A stretch of DNA of 64,000 bases from Sneathiella sp. P13V-1. GTDB lineage: Bacteria; Pseudomonadota; Alphaproteobacteria; Sneathiellales; Sneathiellaceae. The notes below the pieces were generated by a model. It ran no database searches. It was not told where the DNA came from and worked only from the letters and a program-made list of their open reading frames with translations. Within the stretch, counting starts at the first letter, position 1. Every line of letters begins with the position of its first letter. Positions 17,941 through 26,256 of this stretch are shown here, in pieces. Position numbers and translations under genes: made by a program. The stretch covers positions 434,001 to 498,000 of the forward strand of contig NZ_WYEU01000001.1 of NCBI RefSeq assembly GCF_015143595.1. The letters run 5' to 3'.

Positions 17941-18669
17941 ATGAGTTACGGATTAGGCCTTTCTGAGAAAAGAAAAGCAAAAGAACGGCGCAGCAAATTC
18001 TTCAAATTTGTCTTCTACCTCCTCCTTTTGGGGGCAGCGGGCGCATATGGCTATTTTGAAGGCCAGTCAGAGGCTGACCGCAAAGTCGCGCTCGCCGATG
18101 AACAACGCCGTGTACTGTTAAAGGAAAATGATAATTTAACAGAGAAAACCCGTGCCGCCATGGACAAACAAAGCGCGGCGCTGGCAGAGGCACGCGCTTG
18201 GCGGGACAAATACGAAAAAGAGATCCCAACAGGCGAGCCACTTGAAATTCTAAACTTGGCGCGCACACGTTTGGAAGAAGGTCTGGACCCTGTTCGTATC
18301 AAGAACTTGATCACCTTGGCGCAGAATACTGAAAACTGTTCTTTGAAGCCGACCACTAAGCGCTTCATCGTCAACACACCCATTTATCAGCAACCTGGCA
18401 ACTCCATCAGTTTGGCTGATGGCAGTGTAACGGTCAGCGGTCTTGGCGCATCGACACTGAACGCAGATGGCAAACCGGAAGCCTGGTATGACCCCTCCAA
18501 GCCTGTGGCGATTACGTTCACAAAAATTGGTGGGAAAACGGAAAAAGTTGAAGGCGTGTTGCCGATCAGCAAAAGTCTGGTTTTCGGATCAGATGAGTTC
18601 CGCTTCACCGTCCAACAAGGGAATCAGAGCTTCGCGGTTATTTCTGTAACCCGCTGTGATTTCCCTTAA
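17941..18669 (+). CDS. Hypothetical membrane-anchored coiled-coil protein
   Basis: 242 residues. A basic N-terminus (SEKRKAKERRSKFFKF) precedes one transmembrane helix at about residues 23-41. Then follows a charged predicted coiled coil (about residues 45-90) and a C-terminal ~150-residue beta-rich domain (TKRFIVNTPIYQQPGNSISL to the C-terminus). Two cysteines, in NCSLKPTT and VTRCDFP, could pair in the periplasm. The topology implies an inner-membrane anchor with a periplasmic domain. I do not recognise the family. Confidence 0.7.
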   Translation: MSYGLGLSEKRKAKERRSKFFKFVFYLLLLGAAGAYGYFEGQSEADRKVALADEQRRVLLKENDNLTEKTRAAMDKQSAALAEARAWRDKYEKEIPTGEPLEILNLARTRLEEGLDPVRIKNLITLAQNTENCSLKPTTKRFIVNTPIYQQPGNSISLADGSVTVSGLGASTLNADGKPEAWYDPSKPVAITFTKIGGKTEKVEGVLPISKSLVFGSDEFRFTVQQGNQSFAVISVTRCDFP

Positions 18670-18681
18670 GGTCTATTTCAA

Positions 18682-19260
18682 TTAAATTCGTGAAGAAAGC
18701 CAGATTGCCAGTTTGGATCCGGCTTTAACGGCAGTTGTAAGCGCCTCATATCCAGGCGCTTCTTTTGCACCATGCTCCCGCGCAATATCCCGATGCTCGA
18801 TCTCTTCCGCACGGAACTGCTCAATAATCTCACGAAGCTCCGGCTCGTCCTCACCCAATTGCTCAAGCTGATGCAGATAATGCTCGTCGATGACCTCTTC
18901 GACGGCCTCGGTACATGCCATTGCCGCCTCCCGGCCGAGAAGGGCCGTTCCCGCGCCCAACGCATAACCCGCCACATGCCAGATCGGAGATAATAGTGTT
19001 GGACGAACCCGACGTTCCGCGATCAGCTTTTCAAACCTCTCCCGGTGAACTTCTTCCTGTTCTTTCATATGCTGGATCGTCGGAGCATCTTCATGATCTT
19101 TGAGAACGGCATATTGCCCTTCATAAATCCTCACGGCCCCAAATTCACCAGCATGATCCACGCGAATAATCCGCTCGATCAGCTCTTTGGGGGATAGGTC
19201 ACCGGGGTTGCGGCCTTCACCAGTTACTTTTGGTCCAATACCAACTTCTTGATCAGTCAT
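18682..19260 (-). CDS. coq7: Demethoxyubiquinone hydroxylase (Coq7 family)
   Basis: 192 residues. The di-iron ligands are visible as two EXXH-type repeats: HAGEFGAVRIYEGQY, EQEEVHRERFEKL, EAVEEVIDEHYLHQL and AEEIEHRDIAREHG. Coq7 hydroxylates 5-demethoxyubiquinol late in ubiquinone synthesis, in the membrane-associated Coq pathway. Its ATG overlaps the dsbB stop by one base, a common alphaproteobacterial pairing. Confidence 0.93.
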   Translation of the reverse strand: MTDQEVGIGPKVTGEGRNPGDLSPKELIERIIRVDHAGEFGAVRIYEGQYAVLKDHEDAPTIQHMKEQEEVHRERFEKLIAERRVRPTLLSPIWHVAGYALGAGTALLGREAAMACTEAVEEVIDEHYLHQLEQLGEDEPELREIIEQFRAEEIEHRDIAREHGAKEAPGYEALTTAVKAGSKLAIWLSSRI

Positions 19261-19751
19261 TATTTTGCTTCTCTGACAAGATACCTAACAGACAACAGCA
19301 TAAATATGGTCATGGCGGCGGCAAAAATAAAGTTATACCCCGCCATGGAAATACCAAACAGCTCCCAGGCAATTTCATTACACTTCACAATGGGGGCCGT
19401 CATCAGCTGCTCGCGCAATTGATCAAGCGACAAGCCGGCAGATGTGTCAGCAGCGCATTCCGCTGTACCTTCCCACCAGCCTTGCTCCACACCTACATGG
19501 TAAGCCGCGATCCCTGCAGTTGTCGCAAATGACGCGGCGACCAGCAAGCGAACAATCACCTCAGAGACCATTTGTCGCAAGAAAAACCAAAGCACCACAA
19601 GGGCAATAATCGCCGCATAAGGCCAACGCTGATAAATACAAAGAACACAAGGATACAGGTCAAAACCATACTGGGCGATAAAGACCATACCAATGGTGAC
19701 AACGGACATCGCCAAAGCAATCCAAAGTGCGTTCCTATACAATACGTCCAT
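19260..19751 (-). CDS. dsbB: Disulfide bond formation protein B
   Basis: 163 residues with four transmembrane helices. The first periplasmic loop has the redox pair in DLYPCVLCIYQRWPYA (CxxC), and the second loop has CAADTSAG and PIVKCNEIAWELFGISMAGYN (the cysteine of the second pair). DsbB reoxidises DsbA and passes electrons to ubiquinone, which fits the neighbouring coq7. It is 18 bases downstream of the DedA-like gene. Confidence 0.93.
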   Translation of the reverse strand: MDVLYRNALWIALAMSVVTIGMVFIAQYGFDLYPCVLCIYQRWPYAAIIALVVLWFFLRQMVSEVIVRLLVAASFATTAGIAAYHVGVEQGWWEGTAECAADTSAGLSLDQLREQLMTAPIVKCNEIAWELFGISMAGYNFIFAAAMTIFMLLSVRYLVREAK

Positions 19752-19769
19752 CTGCGCCCCTCTATCGGT

Positions 19770-20351
19770 CTAGATCACATACTTAATCAGTACGAAGCCA
19801 CCAAACAACAGAATGAAGAACAAAAATGTCAAAATTCCGAGATATTTCTCAATAAACTCTCTAATGGGTTCACCGAACCAATAAAGAAGTCCAGCTACCA
19901 GGAAGAAACGCGCGCTGCGTGATAAAACAGAGGCTGAAATAAACGCGGCCAAGTTCAGCTGAACAACACCACTTGCGATTGTAATCACTTTATAAGGGAA
20001 AGGGGTCAATCCAAAGAAGGCGACAATCCATGCCCCCCATTCTTCATAGGAGGCCTGAAAATTCGCGAATTTGTCCTGATAGCCATAGAAACTGATGATG
20101 CTATCCCCGATGAGGGTGAAGAAGTAGTACCCGATCACATACCCAAGCAGCCCCCCGAGCACTGAGAAGATGCTACAAACCAGCGCATGACGCCACGCCT
20201 TGGCCCGATCCGCCAACACCATCGGGATCAACATCACGTCCGGCGGAATAGGAAAAACAGAACTTTCTATAAAGGAAACCCCTGCAAGGAAATAACTTGC
20301 GTTGGGGCGGGCTGCGAAGCTCATCGTATAATCATATAATTTTCGCAGCAT
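19770..20351 (-). CDS. YqaA/DedA family (VTT domain) membrane protein
   Basis: 193 residues from the ATG at 20351, with an AAGGGTGC site upstream; a TTG two codons earlier is less likely. The motif SFIESSVFPIPPDVMLIPMV and the central GYVIGYYFFTLIGDSIISFY with LTPFPYKVITIASGVVQL are the SNARE-associated/VTT pattern of DedA-like flippases and YqaA. It is an inner-membrane protein of unknown substrate and the first gene of an apparent yqaA-dsbB-coq7 unit. Confidence 0.9.
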   Translation of the reverse strand: MLRKLYDYTMSFAARPNASYFLAGVSFIESSVFPIPPDVMLIPMVLADRAKAWRHALVCSIFSVLGGLLGYVIGYYFFTLIGDSIISFYGYQDKFANFQASYEEWGAWIVAFFGLTPFPYKVITIASGVVQLNLAAFISASVLSRSARFFLVAGLLYWFGEPIREFIEKYLGILTFLFFILLFGGFVLIKYVI

Positions 20352-20598
20352 ATTCAAAGCACCCTTCTAGAAAACTGTTTAATTTTTTGGCATCGGAACC
20401 TACATAAGGCCATGCAAATTCTTATCGCAAGAGTTTTGAAATTGAAACAGATTTAAGACTGGTATAAATCATTGGTCTGATTAAAGTTTAATCCAGAGTG
20501 TCGGATTTTATTGATTTTGTAACTTTTTTATCACATGATAAGAAAGGTACACTTATGAATTGTGAGCGACAACCGGTCAGTATGGACTTACCGTCAAT

Positions 20599-21312
20599 AT
20601 GAACAGCAACATTCTAATAGTAGATGACGAGCCTGAACTGCGCGATGTTTTACGCGAAACGCTCGAAATGGAAAACTATATTGTTAGCGAAGCCGCCAAT
20701 GCAGAAGAGATGCGGCACAAGTTCAATGAAGAGGATTTTGACCTCGTCATCCTGGATCTGATGATGCCAGGTGAAGATGGCCTTAGCCTTACACGGTACT
20801 TGAAAGAACGCTCAGACGTGGGTGTCATTATTCTGACGGGTAAGGGCGAAAGTGTTGACCTGATTATTGGCCTCGAAATGGGGGCGGATGATTATGTCGC
20901 CAAACCATATAACCGCCGCGAACTTCTTGCCCGAATTAAAAGCGTTCTTCGCCGTAGCGGGCGCCCTGCAGGAAAGTCTGCAGAAATCACAGATGGAAAA
21001 TCCTGCATCACATTTTCTGGATGGGAACTGGATCTGCCGCATCACAAGTTGGCAGCCCCGGACGGATCAGACGTGCCGCTGACCATGGCCGAATTTCAAC
21101 TGCTTAGGGTTCTTCTTGAAAACCCGGGTCAGCCGATCAATCGCGAAGACCTAAGCCTTAAAATCTTTAATAAAGAACTCCGGGAAAACAGCCGCAATAT
21201 TGACGCCTTGGTGCGTCGCTTACGCCAAAAACTGGAATATGACGGCAATCAACCGCAGATGATCAAATCCGTGCGTGGTTCAGGCTACACGATCCTGACT
21301 GCCTTGGATTAA
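20599..21312 (+). CDS. OmpR/PhoB-type response regulator
   Basis: 237 residues. The receiver domain (ILIVDDEPELRDVLRETLEM; phospho-acceptor Asp in LVILDLMMPGEDG; Thr in VIILTGKGES; Lys in YVAKPYNRRELLARIK) is followed by a winged-helix DNA-binding domain (TMAEFQLLRVLLENPGQPIN, NIDALVRRLRQKLEYD, IKSVRGSGYTI). No histidine kinase is adjacent, so its partner is elsewhere. The 241-base upstream region is AT-rich with no clear operator. Confidence 0.93.
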   Translation: MNSNILIVDDEPELRDVLRETLEMENYIVSEAANAEEMRHKFNEEDFDLVILDLMMPGEDGLSLTRYLKERSDVGVIILTGKGESVDLIIGLEMGADDYVAKPYNRRELLARIKSVLRRSGRPAGKSAEITDGKSCITFSGWELDLPHHKLAAPDGSDVPLTMAEFQLLRVLLENPGQPINREDLSLKIFNKELRENSRNIDALVRRLRQKLEYDGNQPQMIKSVRGSGYTILTALD

Positions 21313-21402
21313 TGAACTCAATCCAACGATTTTTTCAATATCGTCGTTATCTGTATTGACCCATCAAATTTGGACGCTATAGTGCGTTCACTTCCACAGA
21401 TT

Positions 21403-21488
21403 GCCCCTGTGGCGGAATTGGTAGACGCGATGGATTCAAAATCCATTGTCCTTAGGACGTGCCTGTTCGAGTCAGGCCAGGGGCACCA
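21403..21488 (+). tRNA. tRNA-Leu (anticodon CAA)
   Basis: An 86-base sequence folds as a tRNA with a long variable arm. The acceptor arms GCCCCTG (21403-21409) and CAGGGGC (21478-21484) pair, and a discriminator A and encoded CCA (21486-21488) follow. The anticodon loop TTCAAAA at 21435-21441 gives the anticodon CAA at 21437-21439, and the T-loop is TTCGAGT. Confidence 0.96.
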
Positions 21489-21516
21489 TATCTCTTTCTC
21501 AGTCATGACTTACAGC

Positions 21517-21918
21517 TCACTGCCCTGAGTGGATTTTCTGAACACCATTTATCCATAAGAGAAAATTCCGACCTGCCCGCAAAACGGGATAGCAAACCCT
21601 TGCCATGGTGGGGGATCGGAACATGATGGCATTGAAACGGTTAAACCACCCTACATTGCCGCCAAGAATGGCCATCATATTAAGGGCGTCAGCTCCATGG
21701 TAGAACATCCCCCCGTAAACCAGGACCATCCCTTCATCAAGATCCAAGCCTCTGGCGAGTATCTCTTCATACAAGGGATGACCCGCGCCTTCTCGAGCAT
21801 TGAGAACATTTAATTTCCCAACCTCTTTTCGAATGCGCAAGGAATAAGAGACCAGTCTGCAGACGGGGCAATCCCCATCATAAACAACCCAGACTTCATT
21901 TTCCTTTTGTGGCTTCAC
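21517..21918 (-). CDS. DCC1-like thiol-disulfide oxidoreductase family protein (DUF393)
   Basis: 133 residues. The N-terminal motif YDGDCPVCRLVSYSLRIR is the DxDCPxC signature of the DUF393/DCC family, a thioredoxin-like fold. The later GGMFYHGADALNMMAILGG also fits. Function is unproven; redox activity is inferred from the CxxC. It is convergent with tRNA-Leu and lies 9 bases downstream of the GST-like gene on the same strand. Confidence 0.88.
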   Translation of the reverse strand: MKPQKENEVWVVYDGDCPVCRLVSYSLRIRKEVGKLNVLNAREGAGHPLYEEILARGLDLDEGMVLVYGGMFYHGADALNMMAILGGNVGWFNRFNAIMFRSPTMARVCYPVLRAGRNFLLWINGVQKIHSGQ

Positions 21919-21927
21919 GAGAGTTAC

Positions 21928-22959
21928 CTACCCAAGCATATTGCCGTTACCCAGAAGATTGGCACTCTGCAATACCGTCTGCAAGCTCTCTTTCGCAGTA
22001 TCATCAAGCCTCGAATAACAGTCTCGCAATTCCTTTAAGCATTTCGCTTGATACGGAAAGGTTGGTTGCTCCCACGGCTTGCCATCAATGATTGTCTTAA
22101 ATGACGTCTCCGCCCCCATTACCGCGGCGGCATTTGCCAAAAGGAACGGTCCATATACATGTCCGATCTCTTTTAAAAGCGGAGCCAGGTGAGCAGAGAC
22201 ATCCTCAAAAGAAGACCACCCCTCTTCACGGCAATCCAGGCCCGACAGATCGTCCATCCGATCTATCCAGGCCCGAAGGCGGGGACTACGGGTAGCCATA
22301 AGCTCGGCGGGTGTTGGTTCAATAATCCCGATTTGCGTCAATTGTCCCTGCAGGGCGAAATCAGCAGACGATGGACGGTCGCCAAATAGAAACTGCGACT
22401 TCTGTAACAGGCTTTCCAAAACATCCAAAAGACGAAGATAGCTCTCTTCAATTGTTTGGCGTGTGGTGTCATTCGACCCCACCACATACAAACGATTAAT
22501 CTGCCGATCAGCGAAAGCAGCGGCCGCTTCTTGTGCTTTCGCTGGTTCCATTGTTGGGTGAGACCAGTGAACCAGTAGCGGTGCCGCATTTTCCGCATCC
22601 CGTTTGTGCGCCCATCTGAAATGGAACATGATCTTGGTCAGCCATTCATCCGCAAAATCTTCTAACAGGTCATTCAAAAAGGATAGCCTAGGGTCCGCTG
22701 GAATAATACTCCGCCCTTCATATTCATCCTCTAAACGCCTGATGATAGGCGTCGAGTCTACAACGGCCTCCATCTCACCGTTGTCGTCCTGAAAATAGAA
22801 AGTCGGAAGCAACGGCACCCTCGCGTCAGGATATCCTTCCTTTTTCTTTGTTCCCATGGTCCAGTGAACCACATAGGGAACGCGCCTATATCGCAGCACA
22901 CTTAACATTTTACGCGTGTAAGGTGACCCGGGTGATCCCAATAGTTCAAGCGTCGCCAT
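21928..22959 (-). CDS. Glutathione S-transferase family protein
   Basis: 343 residues from the ATG at 22959, which has a GGAGGGAGAG site immediately upstream. The N-terminal thioredoxin-like domain (LELLGSPGSPYTRKMLSVLR) and the helical C-terminal domain (FGDRPSSADFALQGQLTQIG) are GST-like. The protein is about 100 residues longer than ordinary GSTs, with an extra C-terminal segment. SPYT lacks a cysteine, so it is not an omega/beta type. The substrate is unknown. Confidence 0.82.
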   Translation of the reverse strand: MATLELLGSPGSPYTRKMLSVLRYRRVPYVVHWTMGTKKKEGYPDARVPLLPTFYFQDDNGEMEAVVDSTPIIRRLEDEYEGRSIIPADPRLSFLNDLLEDFADEWLTKIMFHFRWAHKRDAENAAPLLVHWSHPTMEPAKAQEAAAAFADRQINRLYVVGSNDTTRQTIEESYLRLLDVLESLLQKSQFLFGDRPSSADFALQGQLTQIGIIEPTPAELMATRSPRLRAWIDRMDDLSGLDCREEGWSSFEDVSAHLAPLLKEIGHVYGPFLLANAAAVMGAETSFKTIIDGKPWEQPTFPYQAKCLKELRDCYSRLDDTAKESLQTVLQSANLLGNGNMLG

Positions 22960-23031
22960 CTCTCCCTCCTTTGTTCTTTTTATGTGAGGCCTTTGAAGAG
23001 TATCGGGAAAGTGGAGCCCAATCAACGCAAC

Positions 23032-23061
23032 AAAAAAGCCCTGCAGGTTTCCCTGCAGGGC
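23032..23061 (-). terminator. Rho-independent terminator of livJ
   Basis: A perfect 10-base stem (GCCCTGCAGG / CCTGCAGGGC, 23038-23061) lies 25 bases past the livJ stop and is followed on the minus strand by six T. Confidence 0.92.
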
Positions 23062-23086
23062 TCTTATTCAAAAAATAGAATACGAC

Positions 23087-24187
23087 TTAGCGGTAGTCGT
23101 ACTTGCCATTTTTCCATTCGTACCAAACGTAACCAGGCAGCTTCACGTCGCCTTTGTTATCGAAGGACAGGTTACCAAGAACAGTGCTGAACTTGCCGGA
23201 GTTCAGCGCGCCCATCACTTTACCTGGCTCAGCTGTACCAGCTGTTTTTGCAGCCTGTGCCCATGCTTGAACAGCTGCGTAAGTGTACAAAACGTACCCT
23301 TCTGGCTCGATGTTCTTCGCACGGAATTTTTCAACAAGACCAGCTGCACCTGGGTTCTTACGTGGATCTGGTGAGAATGTCATCAGAGTGCCTTCACCAG
23401 CCGCACCAGTGATTGACCAATATTCGTCTGTTACCAGCGCGTCACCGGAAACCAACTGAGTTTTCATACCCTGGTCGCGCATCTGACGCACGATCAGACC
23501 AGCTTCTGTGTGGTAACCACCAACGTAAGCAACGTCGATATTTTCCTGTTTCATTTTGGAAACAAGCGCTGTGTAGTCTTTTTCACCAGCTGTGTAGGCT
23601 TCGTACATTTTAGCTGTACCGCCCATGCTTTCCATCGCACCTTTAGTCTGGTCAGCAAGACCCTTACCGTAGGCTGTTTTGTCGTGCAGGATTGCGATGT
23701 TCTTGCCTTTAAATTCTTTAGCAAGAAGGGCACCAGCTACCTGACCTTGCTGGTCGTCACGACCACAAACGCGGTAAACATTTGGTCCACCTTCGTCAGT
23801 CAGTTTTGGGTTTGTAGAAGCAGGAGAGATCTGAATGATACCTTCTTCTTCGTAAACTTTAGATGCTGGAATAGAAGAACCTGAGCAGAAGTGGCCTGCC
23901 ATAAAGACAACGCCTTTGGATACCATCTGGTTGGCAACCGCAACGGCCTGTTTTGGATCACAAGCATCGTCACCTACGGTTAGAACCAGTTTCTCACCGT
24001 TGATACCGCCAGCGGCGTTAATGTCGGCTACAGCCTGCTCAGCACCAGCTTTCATTTGCTGACCAAAGCTTGCGTACTGACCAGTCATTGGACCAGCAGT
24101 AGCAATCTGGATATCAGCCCATGCGCTTGTTGCTGTCATCATTGTGCCAGCAGTTAGCATAGTCGCTGCCAAAAGGAATTTTTTCAT
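23087..24187 (-). CDS. livJ: Branched-chain amino acid ABC transporter, substrate-binding protein
   Basis: 366 residues with a Sec signal peptide (MKKFLLAATMLTAGTMMTAT, cleavage after SAWA). The mature protein starts DIQIATAGPMTGQYASFGQQ, the LivJ/LivK type I periplasmic-binding pattern, and contains AAGGINGEKLVLTVGDDACD and HFCSGSSIPASKVYEEEGII. It is the last gene of the liv region and follows the DUF6867 gene after a 126-base gap holding a hairpin, so it may have its own promoter or be a stabilised processed transcript. Ligand specificity (leucine, isoleucine, valine or another amino acid) is inferred from the family. Confidence 0.95.
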   Translation of the reverse strand: MKKFLLAATMLTAGTMMTATSAWADIQIATAGPMTGQYASFGQQMKAGAEQAVADINAAGGINGEKLVLTVGDDACDPKQAVAVANQMVSKGVVFMAGHFCSGSSIPASKVYEEEGIIQISPASTNPKLTDEGGPNVYRVCGRDDQQGQVAGALLAKEFKGKNIAILHDKTAYGKGLADQTKGAMESMGGTAKMYEAYTAGEKDYTALVSKMKQENIDVAYVGGYHTEAGLIVRQMRDQGMKTQLVSGDALVTDEYWSITGAAGEGTLMTFSPDPRKNPGAAGLVEKFRAKNIEPEGYVLYTYAAVQAWAQAAKTAGTAEPGKVMGALNSGKFSTVLGNLSFDNKGDVKLPGYVWYEWKNGKYDYR

Positions 24188-24282
24188 GAATATGACTCCC
24201 TAGTTAGTTGAATATTTAAGTTACCCTTACGTCGATGTTCGGCAATAACTGCCCAATTGTAAAGAGTAATTTCACATAAACC

Positions 24283-24303
24283 GGGCGACACCCCCTGCCG
24301 CCC
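24283..24303 (-). terminator. Intercistronic hairpin between DUF6867 gene and livJ
   Basis: An 8-base stem (GGGCGGCA / TGTCGCCC on the minus strand, one G-U pair) has a GGGGG loop, with no clean T-run. It could be a weak terminator or an RNA-processing site that lets livJ be expressed more strongly than the membrane and ATPase genes. Confidence 0.45.
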
Positions 24304-24313
24304 AAGCTTAATT

Positions 24314-24652
24314 CTACTTCTCTTTCCAGGCGAACGGACCCGCAGGTGCATACAGCCATGGATATTGGGTAACCATCTGACGAACACGGGTCAGACGATA
24401 GCCAATGAGTGAGATGCCAATCAGCACCAAAGTATCCACAATATAGTACTGAAGTGACAACAATGTGCCTTCAAACAGAGCAAAGTGGAAGAAGCGATCT
24501 GCAAGACCTAAAAGCAGCATATAAAGCACCGGTTGGATCGGTGAGCGCCACTTGGCCGCCAGTGAGCGACCGGACATAAAGGCAGCACCACCAGCGATAC
24601 ATACGGTCAGCGCAAAAAAGACGCCAAAGCTGTTTTCCCAAAGAATGCCCAT
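24314..24652 (-). CDS. DUF6867-type small membrane protein of the liv operon
   Basis: 112 residues with three or four hydrophobic helices (about residues 8-25, 40-55, 65-85) and a basic, aromatic C-terminus, YPWLYAPAGPFAWKEK. It overlaps the livF stop by one base and lies inside the liv operon. A protein of this type between livF and livJ recurs in alphaproteobacteria. Its role in branched-chain amino acid uptake is unknown. Confidence 0.75.
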   Translation of the reverse strand: MGILWENSFGVFFALTVCIAGGAAFMSGRSLAAKWRSPIQPVLYMLLLGLADRFFHFALFEGTLLSLQYYIVDTLVLIGISLIGYRLTRVRQMVTQYPWLYAPAGPFAWKEK

Positions 24653-25380
24653 TAGTGCGCTCCTCCTTCAAGATAGGCTGCACGAACTTCTTCTTTTGCC
24701 AGAAGCTCTTTGCCAGTCCCGCTCATGGTAATGGCGCCGTTCACAACCACATGTCCCTTATCTGCAAGTTTCAAGGCGTGATAGGCGTTTTGCTCCACCA
24801 GGAAGATGGTCAGACCTTCGGTCTTGTTCAGCTCCTTAATGGCATCAAAAATCTGTTTCACCACAAGTGGCGCCAGACCCAATGATGGTTCATCCAGCAA
24901 CAGGAGTTTTGGTCGTGCCATCAAGGCCCGTCCAATGGCCAGCATCTGCTGCTCTCCGCCTGACAACGTACCGCCTCGCTGATCCCGACGTTCTTTCAAA
25001 CGCGGGAACAGGGTGAAAACCTTTTCAAAATCCTCTTCAATATGGGACTGGTCCGTCACCGCGGCTCCCATGATCAGGTTTTCATACACGGTCATACGCG
25101 GGAAAATACGGCGTCCTTCCGGAGACTGAGCAATTTGACGGCGCATAATCTCATGCGTCGGCATCTTGGTAATATCAACACCATCATAGATGATCTGCCC
25201 AGTGGCCGCCCGCGGGTTGCCACAGATTGTCATCATCAACGTCGATTTCCCGGCGCCGTTGGCACCGATCAAAGTGACAATTTCACCTTCATGAACGTCA
25301 AGGCTGACACCGCGAAGAGCCTGAATTTTACCGTAGAATGTTTCGACATTCTTGATCTGTAGAAGTGGTTCTTTAGCCAT
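24652..25380 (-). CDS. livF: Branched-chain amino acid ABC transporter, ATP-binding protein LivF
   Basis: 242 residues. Walker A GANGAGKST, ABC signature LSGGEQQMLAIGRALM, Walker B LLLLDEPSLGLAP and the H-loop region LVEQNA are intact. LivF is the second ATPase of the high-affinity uptake system and works as a pair with LivG. It starts 2 bases after livG, preserving the usual livHMGF order. Confidence 0.96.
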   Translation of the reverse strand: MAKEPLLQIKNVETFYGKIQALRGVSLDVHEGEIVTLIGANGAGKSTLMMTICGNPRAATGQIIYDGVDITKMPTHEIMRRQIAQSPEGRRIFPRMTVYENLIMGAAVTDQSHIEEDFEKVFTLFPRLKERRDQRGGTLSGGEQQMLAIGRALMARPKLLLLDEPSLGLAPLVVKQIFDAIKELNKTEGLTIFLVEQNAYHALKLADKGHVVVNGAITMSGTGKELLAKEEVRAAYLEGGAH

Positions 25381-25382
25381 GA

Positions 25383-26255
25383 TTATGCCTCCCCTCCTTC
25401 AGATGTGCCGGTTTGTTCGATCTCATGCTCAACTTCATCAACTTCGTCATCATCCACACCAAGATAAGCGGCAATCACTTTTGGATCACTTTTCACCTCA
25501 TCCGGTGTGCCGTCAGCAATTTTCTCACCATAGTCCAGCACAACAACATGGTCGGAGATTTCCATCACCACATTCATGTCATGCTCAATGAGAAGAATGC
25601 CTGTTCCCTCCTCTGAACGAATATCCAGCAATAGTTTATTCAGCTCATCGGATTCTTTCGGGTTCAGGCCTGCTGCCGGCTCATCAAGGCAAAGAAGATT
25701 TGGCTTCGTACACATAGCACGAGCGATCTCAAGCTTGCGTTGCTCACCATATGGAAGGTCTGCTGCCGCATCATCAGCGCGATCAGTTAGACCCGTTTTC
25801 TCCATCCAGTATTTGGCAAGATCAATTGCCTCTTTTTCAGCTTTTCTGTATCCAGAAACGCCAAAAATACCGCCAAAGGTGAATTTAGAAGCCTTCATCA
25901 GTGGGTTATGCTGTCCCACCATCAGGTTTTCCAGAACCGTCATACCGCCGAACAGACGGATATTCTGGAAGGTTCTGGCCACTTTTGCCACCTTTGGGAT
26001 CTTGAAGTCATCCATACGCTCCAACAGATACTTCTCACCATCTTCATGATATGTGGTGATCATGCCTTCTGTTGGCTTGTAGAAACCTGTGATGCAGTTA
26101 AACACAGTTGTTTTACCAGCACCATTTGGTCCGATGAGCGCCGTAATATCACCACGCTTCACATTGAATGACAGATCATTGACCGCAAGCAAGCCGCCAA
26201 AGCGCATTGTCAAATGCTCCACAGAAAGGAGCGTGTTCGCATCAATCGTGCTCAT
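25383..26255 (-). CDS. livG: Branched-chain amino acid ABC transporter, ATP-binding protein LivG
   Basis: 290 residues from the ATG at 26255 (MSTIDANTLLSVEHL), preceded by GAGAGGGG; upstream in-frame codons overlap livM and are rejected. Walker A GPNGAGKTTVFN, signature LPYGEQRKLEIARAM and Walker B LLCLDEPAAGLNP are intact. The C-terminus is unusually acidic (DDDEVDEVEHEIEQ), beyond the typical LivG end. Confidence 0.95.
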   Translation of the reverse strand: MSTIDANTLLSVEHLTMRFGGLLAVNDLSFNVKRGDITALIGPNGAGKTTVFNCITGFYKPTEGMITTYHEDGEKYLLERMDDFKIPKVAKVARTFQNIRLFGGMTVLENLMVGQHNPLMKASKFTFGGIFGVSGYRKAEKEAIDLAKYWMEKTGLTDRADDAAADLPYGEQRKLEIARAMCTKPNLLCLDEPAAGLNPKESDELNKLLLDIRSEEGTGILLIEHDMNVVMEISDHVVVLDYGEKIADGTPDEVKSDPKVIAAYLGVDDDEVDEVEHEIEQTGTSEGGEA

Positions 26256-26256
26256 A

